A DNA stretch of 40,846 bases from Grimontia indica. Its GTDB lineage: Bacteria; Pseudomonadota; Gammaproteobacteria; Enterobacterales; Vibrionaceae. Below are positions 36,142 to 40,846 of the stretch, in pieces. The stretch spans positions 1 to 40,846 of the forward strand of contig NZ_ANFM02000060.1 of the NCBI RefSeq assembly GCF_000333895.2, written 5' to 3'. Every line of letters starts with the position of its first letter. Position 1 is the stretch's first letter. A program made the translations under genes and the position numbers. The notes under the pieces were generated by a model. It was not told where the DNA came from, searched no databases, and worked only from the letters and a program-made list of their open reading frames with translations.

Positions 36142-36208
36142 CTCCCACAGGGCCGCAAACAGCGGTACAGGGAGGCGACAGGCTGAAACGGGCTCGCCCA
36201 CTTCAGCC
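36142..36208 (+). promoter_or_regulatory. structured leader before the chemoreceptor gene
   Basis: Two adjacent stem-loops lie 20-90 bases before the mcp start. In the first, CTCCC (36142-36146) pairs with GGGAG (36170-36174) and encloses CCGC-AAACA-GCGG. In the second, GGCTGAA (36181-36187) pairs with TTCAGCC (36202-36208) and encloses GGGC/GCCC. The ribosome site AGGA at 36216-36219 follows at once. This could be a riboswitch, a thermometer or a protein-binding leader. It does not match the c-di-GMP riboswitch consensus well enough to call. Confidence 0.45.
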
Positions 36209-36229
36209 GCAACATAGGAATGTACTTTG

Positions 36230-37870
36230 ATGCTTGTTGACGCTATTCGTAATATCAAAATCCGCCACCGCGTTTTCATTCTGGTCGCAATCACCCTCAG
36301 CGCCATGGTTGTTCCCATCTACCTGTTTGCCAGTCATAACTATCAAACGCTGATGGAATATAAAAAAGACGAAACCAAGGTTCTGGTTGATAGCGGACAC
36401 TCGCTGATTGAACACCACTACAACCGATTTAAAAATGGGGATATTTCTGAGCAAGAAGCGAAACAATCCGCGTTAGATGCGATTGCTGCTTTACGCTATG
36501 ACCAAAGTAACTACTTCTGGATCAACGACAGTAAACCTGCCATGGTCCTCCATCCCATCAAGCCCCAGCTGAACGGTCAGGATCTCTCCCAATTTGAAGA
36601 TAAAGCTGGTAACCGCCTGTTTGTGGAAATGGCAGCGACAGCAAAACGCTCTGGTGCAGGTTTCGTCGATTATTTTTGGAGTAAACCAGGCTCAGAGATA
36701 CCAGTACAAAAAACGTCTTACGTAAAACTTTTCGAACCTTGGGGCTGGATTCTGGGAACGGGCATTTATGTCGACGATGTAAAGACCACTTTTATTGGAG
36801 AGCTTAAGTTCCTAGTCACCTGTGTGGCCGTCATTCTCGGAATCGTTCTGCTTATCAGCGCTGCTATCGGACAATCCATCGTCGCGCCAAGTGCCCAAAC
36901 AGCCAAAGCGCTAAAGGACATCTCCAGCGGTGAAGGCGATCTTTCGCATAGATTATCTTCTTCTGGTCGCGATGAGCTCAGTCAGATAGCCCGATTCTTT
37001 AACCGCTTTATCGACCAAATTCGCGGCATAGTTGGAGAGATCAACCCAGTCTCTGACACACTGGCAAAATCCGCCGACGAAATGGCGCGCCTTTCAGAGA
37101 ACTCTGAAAGATTGGCGAATCAGCAAAGTGCAGAGATCGACAGTATTTCGGCTGCTGTTAATGAGCTGCTAGCCAGCAATCAAGAGATTGCATCCTCTGC
37201 TTCACACGCAGCTGAGGAAGCACAGCTGGCGGCGGAAGAATGTCAACAAGGCCAGAAGGTTGTGAACAATATGCATCATCAGATGCAGGGAATGGTTGAT
37301 AGCCTCCAAAGTGCTGCCAACGAAGCAAATATGTTGGCCGATGATTCCAAAAATGTCGGCCAGGTATTGGACGTGATTCGTGCCATCGCTGAACAAACCA
37401 ATCTACTCGCATTGAATGCGGCGATTGAAGCAGCACGAGCTGGCGATCAGGGACGGGGATTTGCAGTGGTTGCCGATGAGGTAAGAACGCTGGCTATTCG
37501 CACTCAACAAAGTACGGATGAAATTGAAACCATCATTACATCACTCCAATCCCGAGCCTCTTCGCTCAATACAGAATTAGGTAAAACGCAGACGCTGTCC
37601 GAAGCCACGACCGAGCATAACCAGTTAACCTTGCATGCATTAACTGCGATAGACACTAAAGTTGGGGACATCACAGGGGTAACACAGTCGATAGCTTCTG
37701 CATGCAGCCAAACAGCTGCTGCTACAGAGGAGATCAACGTTAATTTACACAACCTCGTTAGCAAAGGACGGGAAACCGTTGAGCAAAGCCGTGACCTGAC
37801 CGAACAGAGTCTTGCTCTGTCAGCCGTCGGTGTTCAGCTAAAAAGTGCCATCGGTCAGTTCAAGATGTAA
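36230..37870 (+). CDS. methyl-accepting chemotaxis protein with single Cache sensor
   Basis: A transmembrane chemoreceptor that controls CheA. A membrane segment near residues 16-36 is followed by a periplasmic single-Cache domain (about 40-180; [44 protein letters not shown]). A second membrane segment spans about 190-212. A HAMP domain follows, then the signalling helix pair with the hairpin tip sequence [19 protein letters not shown] and [10 protein letters not shown]. No CheR-tethering pentapeptide is at the C-terminus (ends GQFKM). ATG 36230 is chosen; a TTG at 36227 is possible after AGGA at 36216-36219. Length is 546 residues. Ligand unknown; Cache domains often bind small organic acids or amino acids. 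Confidence 0.93.
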   Translation: MLVDAIRNIKIRHRVFILVAITLSAMVVPIYLFASHNYQTLMEYKKDETKVLVDSGHSLIEHHYNRFKNGDISEQEAKQSALDAIAALRYDQSNYFWINDSKPAMVLHPIKPQLNGQDLSQFEDKAGNRLFVEMAATAKRSGAGFVDYFWSKPGSEIPVQKTSYVKLFEPWGWILGTGIYVDDVKTTFIGELKFLVTCVAVILGIVLLISAAIGQSIVAPSAQTAKALKDISSGEGDLSHRLSSSGRDELSQIARFFNRFIDQIRGIVGEINPVSDTLAKSADEMARLSENSERLANQQSAEIDSISAAVNELLASNQEIASSASHAAEEAQLAAEECQQGQKVVNNMHHQMQGMVDSLQSAANEANMLADDSKNVGQVLDVIRAIAEQTNLLALNAAIEAARAGDQGRGFAVVADEVRTLAIRTQQSTDEIETIITSLQSRASSLNTELGKTQTLSEATTEHNQLTLHALTAIDTKVGDITGVTQSIASACSQTAAATEEINVNLHNLVSKGRETVEQSRDLTEQSLALSAVGVQLKSAIGQFKM

Positions 37871-37892
37871 GCTCTCACTCGCCATTCAGAGA

Positions 37893-37969
37893 TATGCTTT
37901 TAACAAAGCATACTTTTACGTTACAAATTCTGTTAGTTTGACGGCATGCCCCAGTGGCGTGCCGTTTTT
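37893..37969 (+). terminator. hairpin and terminator after mcp
   Basis: A perfect eight-base-pair stem TATGCTTT/AAAGCATA (37893-37912) is followed by a stronger terminator: ACGGCATGC (37941-37949) pairs with GCGTGCCGT (37957-37965) and runs into five T residues. The second is the likely transcript end. Confidence 0.88.
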
Positions 37970-38071
37970 GTATATGGAAATGGTATGTTGTATGGGCCAG
38001 AATCATTGTTATTAGAAGCCGTTTTGGCTTTGTGAAATGCCTTTTTATTTCTAGTTTTCTGGAGAAAGCCT

Positions 38072-39532
38072 GTGTCAGAAATCAGCCAACTATCGCCACA
38101 ACCAGTGTGGCAGTTTTTCGATAAGATCTGTTCTATCCCTCACCCATCCAAGCATGAAGAGCAACTGGCACAGTACATTGTTGACTGGGCGACCAGTGAA
38201 GGCCTTTCTGTTACCCGTGATGACATCGGCAACGTGATCATCAGAAAGCCAGCCACAGCGGGTATGGAAAACCGCAAAGGTGTGGTGCTGCAAGCACATA
38301 TCGATATGGTGCCGCAGAAAAACGAAAACACGGACCATGATTTCACGACAGATCCTATCCGTCCTTACATTGACGGGGAATGGGTTACCGCCGATGGCAC
38401 CACTCTGGGTGCAGACAACGGTATGGGTATGGCGACATGTCTTGCCGTCCTTGCGTCTAAAGACATTGAGCACGGCCCACTGGAAGTTCTGCTGACCATT
38501 GATGAAGAAGCGGGCATGACTGGCGCGTTTGGTCTGAAGGCCGGTTGGTTGGAAGGTGAGATCCTCCTGAATACCGACTCTGAGCAGGAAGGCGAAATCT
38601 ACATGGGTTGTGCAGGTGGCGTGGACGCCTCCATAGCATTCTCTTTGGAGCGCGAGACTCTAGGCGGCGGCTACGTCGGTAAAACGCTTCAGATTAAAGG
38701 CCTAAAAGGTGGTCACTCCGGTGTTGATATTCACACCGGCCGTGCAAATGCCAACAAGCTGTTGGGCCGTTTTCTTGCTGGTCACGCGAACGAATTGGGT
38801 CTTCGCCTGCTTTCGGTCCGCGGCGGTACACTTCGCAATGCCATCCCACGCGAAGCTTTTGCAGATGTTGCTGTCCCAGCAGCCAACGAAGAAAAACTGG
38901 CGAACCTCTTCAGTCATTTTGAATCTCTGCTGAAGGAAGAACTGGGCGCTGTAGAGACCTCCATCGCACTATCGGTTCTGGATGCCGAGCTCTCCGAGCA
39001 AGCTCTGAAGCCTTCGGTACAAAGCCGTATTATCGCCACCATCAATGCCTGTCCAAACGGCGTGATTCGCATGAGCGACGACATTCCCGGTGTGGTTGAA
39101 ACCTCGCTTAACCTTGGCGTGATTACGACTGAAGACGACAAGATGACCCTACTCTGCCTGATCCGTTCACTGGCAGACAGTGGTCGCAGCTATGTAGAAA
39201 GCATGTTGAAATCCACCGGTGAGCTGGCTGGAGCTAAAGTGACCTTCTCTGGCGCGTACCCGGGTTGGAAGCCGGACCCAGAATCAGAAATCATGCATGT
39301 TTTCAGAAAAACCTATGAAGACATCTATGGTCGTGCTCCTGACATCATGGTGATTCACGCCGGTCTTGAGTGTGGCCTATTCAAGGAGCCGTATCCAAAC
39401 ATGGATATGATCTCCTTCGGCCCGACTATCAAGTTCCCACATTCACCAGATGAAAAAGTGGAAATTGCTACCGTGGGGCTTTTCTGGGAGCAAATGCTGG
39501 CAATGCTAAAGGCTATTCCCGAAAAAGCATAA
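38072..39532 (+). CDS. pepD: aminoacyl-histidine dipeptidase (peptidase D)
   Basis: An M20C metallopeptidase that cleaves Xaa-His dipeptides such as carnosine, and other unblocked dipeptides, in the cytosol. The two-zinc ligands and catalytic residues are visible in LQAHIDMVPQ, LGADNGMG, TIDEEAGMTGAFG and NTDSEQEGE, with a late His in IHAGLECGLF. The lid/dimerisation domain contains GGHSGVDIHTGRANA. The length of 486 residues is close to E. coli. The start is GTG at 38072, with GGAG seven bases upstream. It is convergent with dinB. Confidence 0.96.
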   Translation: MSEISQLSPQPVWQFFDKICSIPHPSKHEEQLAQYIVDWATSEGLSVTRDDIGNVIIRKPATAGMENRKGVVLQAHIDMVPQKNENTDHDFTTDPIRPYIDGEWVTADGTTLGADNGMGMATCLAVLASKDIEHGPLEVLLTIDEEAGMTGAFGLKAGWLEGEILLNTDSEQEGEIYMGCAGGVDASIAFSLERETLGGGYVGKTLQIKGLKGGHSGVDIHTGRANANKLLGRFLAGHANELGLRLLSVRGGTLRNAIPREAFADVAVPAANEEKLANLFSHFESLLKEELGAVETSIALSVLDAELSEQALKPSVQSRIIATINACPNGVIRMSDDIPGVVETSLNLGVITTEDDKMTLLCLIRSLADSGRSYVESMLKSTGELAGAKVTFSGAYPGWKPDPESEIMHVFRKTYEDIYGRAPDIMVIHAGLECGLFKEPYPNMDMISFGPTIKFPHSPDEKVEIATVGLFWEQMLAMLKAIPEKA

Positions 39533-39541
39533 CCCAAAGAG

Positions 39542-39566
39542 AAAGAGCGCCAATTGGCGCTCTTTT
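39542..39566. terminator. bidirectional terminator between pepD and dinB
   Basis: AAAGAGCGCC and GGCGCTCTTT form a perfect ten-base-pair stem around AATT. T residues follow on the plus strand, and CTTTC follows on the minus. It sits between the two convergent stop codons. Confidence 0.85.
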
Positions 39567-39584
39567 GCTATTTTTTCCCTGCCA

Positions 39585-40643
39585 TTACCACTCAAAGCTG
39601 AGTTGCGAAGGCTGGTTCTTATCGTCAGATTTCAAACCAACAGATAAGCCAATCAGTCGCACCCCCCTTCCCTGCTGACGCGCTAATGCTTCGCGTAATA
39701 ACTCAGGGAACATCGCATTGTCATAACGCCACTGGCGATGCTCCACGGTGGTTTGCTGGAAGTCTGAAAATTTGAGTTTCACACCCTGACGAACAATTTC
39801 CATATTGGGTGAGACACGCTTAAGCCTTGTTTCCATCTCTTCGAACAGTGAGGCCATAACATCGAGGCATTCTGCTTCGGTTTGAATGTCCTCTGGCAAG
39901 GTTCGCTCAACGCCTACTGACTTTCTGACACGCTCTGTTTCCACACTACGTTCATCAATGCCATGGCAACGCTTCCATAAAGACAGACCAAACTTTCCAA
40001 ACCGTTTAAGCAAAGCATTCTTATCAAATTGCTGCACGTCTTCGCCTTTGTATAGCCCCATCTCATGAAGCTTTGCCAAGGTAACCTTTCCGACACCGGG
40101 AATTTTCTCTAGTGCTAGCGTTTTTACGAAGTCATCGACCTCACCGGGTGTGACGACATACATACCATCGGGTTTATTAAGATCAGACGCCACCTTAGCC
40201 ACGAATTTTACTGGTGCAATCCCCGCCGATGCAGTCAAGCCAAGTTCTTCTCGAATAGCACGACGGACATCCTCAGCAATCATGGTCGCAGAACCTCGAA
40301 AAAGTGAGCATTCACTAACATCCAGGTATGCTTCATCTAACGAGAGCGGTTCTATTTTGTCGGTATAGCGCTCGAAGATAGAACGGATTTGACGGGAAAC
40401 GCTTTTGTATTTGTTCATGTCCCCACGAATCACAGTAAGATTCGGACAAAGTTTCAAGGCATGGCCCGTCGCCATGGCAGAACGAACACCATATTTACGG
40501 GCAATATAATTACAGGTCGAGATCACCCCTCGGCGCTTTTCAGAACCACCAATAGCAAGAGGGATGTCGCGCAGTGCCGGGTTATCCCGCATCTCTACTG
40601 CCGCGTAAAAACAATCCATGTCGACGTGGATTATCTTTCTCAT
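39585..40643 (-). CDS. dinB: DNA polymerase IV (translesion)
   Basis: A Y-family polymerase for lesion bypass. The palm metal ligands are in HVDMDCFYA (D8) and SLDEAYLDV (near 103). The helix-hairpin-helix IPGVGKVTLAKL is near 182, and the little-finger domain has SVGVERTL and VRLIGLSVG. The C-terminal SQLSFEW is a likely beta-clamp binding motif. Length is 352 residues. The start is ATG 40643. A LexA box overlaps its promoter, so it belongs to the SOS regulon. Confidence 0.96.
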   Translation of the reverse strand: MRKIIHVDMDCFYAAVEMRDNPALRDIPLAIGGSEKRRGVISTCNYIARKYGVRSAMATGHALKLCPNLTVIRGDMNKYKSVSRQIRSIFERYTDKIEPLSLDEAYLDVSECSLFRGSATMIAEDVRRAIREELGLTASAGIAPVKFVAKVASDLNKPDGMYVVTPGEVDDFVKTLALEKIPGVGKVTLAKLHEMGLYKGEDVQQFDKNALLKRFGKFGLSLWKRCHGIDERSVETERVRKSVGVERTLPEDIQTEAECLDVMASLFEEMETRLKRVSPNMEIVRQGVKLKFSDFQQTTVEHRQWRYDNAMFPELLREALARQQGRGVRLIGLSVGLKSDDKNQPSQLSFEW

Positions 40644-40667
40644 AAACTCATTCGCTCAAATCAGACA

Positions 40668-40683
40668 CTGTTTATATACACAG
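40668..40683. promoter_or_regulatory. LexA (SOS) box of dinB
   Basis: CTGTTTATATACACAG keeps both CTGT and ACAG arms at the eight-base spacing with an A-T core, an excellent LexA site, 25 bases before the dinB ATG. Confidence 0.95.
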
Positions 40684-40702
40684 TATACAACCATTCTGTC
40701 AA
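40673..40702 (-). promoter_or_regulatory. dinB promoter
   Basis: On the minus strand a perfect TTGACA (40697-40702) and TATATA (40673-40678) are 18 bases apart. The LexA box covers the -10, so repressor would exclude RNA polymerase. Confidence 0.8.
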
Positions 40703-40725
40703 TCTACATTTCCTTGAGATAGTTA

Positions 40726-40846
40726 GGGGCTGTTGACCTTTGGTGGTTAAATTTTGTTCTCGCTATAAGCGTTTTAGGCGCGACGAGGTGTGTGCCGCCT
40801 AGCATTCTAAGCAAATACACCTCAACAAAGCATAAAACGCTTAGAG
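40726..40846. repeat. nested inverted repeats, possible insertion-sequence end
   Basis: TAAGCGTTTTA (40766-40776) is repeated exactly in inverse as TAAAACGCTTA (40833-40843). Inside it GAGGTGT (40785-40791) pairs with ACACCTC (40817-40823). Just outward, GGGGCTGTTGACC begins at 40726; similar ends occur in some IS elements as I recall. No coding sequence is present before the window ends, so the element, if any, continues to the right. Confidence 0.45.

Noticed and set aside
36142-36208. c-di-GMP-I (GEMM) riboswitch before mcp
   Set aside because: CACAGGGC and a GCAAAC occur, but the conserved GCAAAG and the tetraloop-receptor arrangement are not present, so the class is not supported.
1-40846. 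CRISPR arrays, prophage, toxin-antitoxin or restriction systems
   Set aside because: No spaced direct repeats, phage genes or recognised defence genes were seen. The only tandem repeats are the tRNA-Leu block and the heptamer array.

Overview
The window looks like a chromosomal segment of a Vibrionaceae gammaproteobacterium. This rests on recalled protein similarity and on gene order, not on a search. The proteins resemble Vibrio homologues, and base composition looks near 50% GC. Grimontia, Enterovibrio and relatives would fit, but the genus cannot be fixed from the sequence alone. Two blocks that are syntenic with E. coli make up most of it. The first is the ubiF-miaB-ybeZYX-lnt and leuS-lptE-holA-rsfS-rlmH-mrdA-rodA-rlpA-dacA-ybeD-lipB-lipA region. 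The second is the dinB-pepD-gpt-frsA-crl-proBA region.

Layout. 1-1260: the end of an upstream unit, then an eight-gene tRNA operon (Met, Leu, Gln, Met, Leu, Leu, Leu, Gln) with a stringent-type promoter and a terminator. 1370-4077: convergent selO and ubiF. 4372-9955: miaB, phoH (ybeZ), ybeY, corC (ybeX) and lnt, covering tRNA modification, rRNA maturation and lipoprotein acylation. 9988-11179: a SYLF-domain secreted protein, an array of a self-complementary heptamer, and convergent ybeL. 11287-23896: translation, outer-membrane assembly, rod-shape cell-wall synthesis and lipoate synthesis genes, with internal promoters before rsfS, dacA and lipB. nadD and cobC, which sit between holA and rsfS in E. 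coli, are absent.

24128-28739 is the most accessory part. It holds an AT-rich membrane/coiled-coil gene of unknown function, a C11 tract, the glycyl-radical enzyme yjjI with its activase yjjW, and a convergent LysR regulator. 28802-35309, all on the minus strand, holds proBA, crl, frsA, gpt and an NCS2 purine permease preceded by two facing PurR-type boxes.

35549-36230 is an intergenic region of about 1 kb between the permease and a chemoreceptor. I read it as holding a minus-strand dual-function small RNA like V. cholerae VcdRP: a 31-codon ORF with its own ribosome site, a CCCCC stretch and a strong terminator. A structured leader precedes the chemoreceptor gene. 36230-40702: mcp, pepD and LexA-controlled dinB. 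The last 120 bases carry nested inverted repeats and possibly one end of an insertion sequence.

No wholly new multi-gene system is evident. The best leads are the VcdRP-like RNA, the membrane/coiled-coil gene, the YjjI/YjjW/LysR trio, the heptamer array and the chemoreceptor leader.
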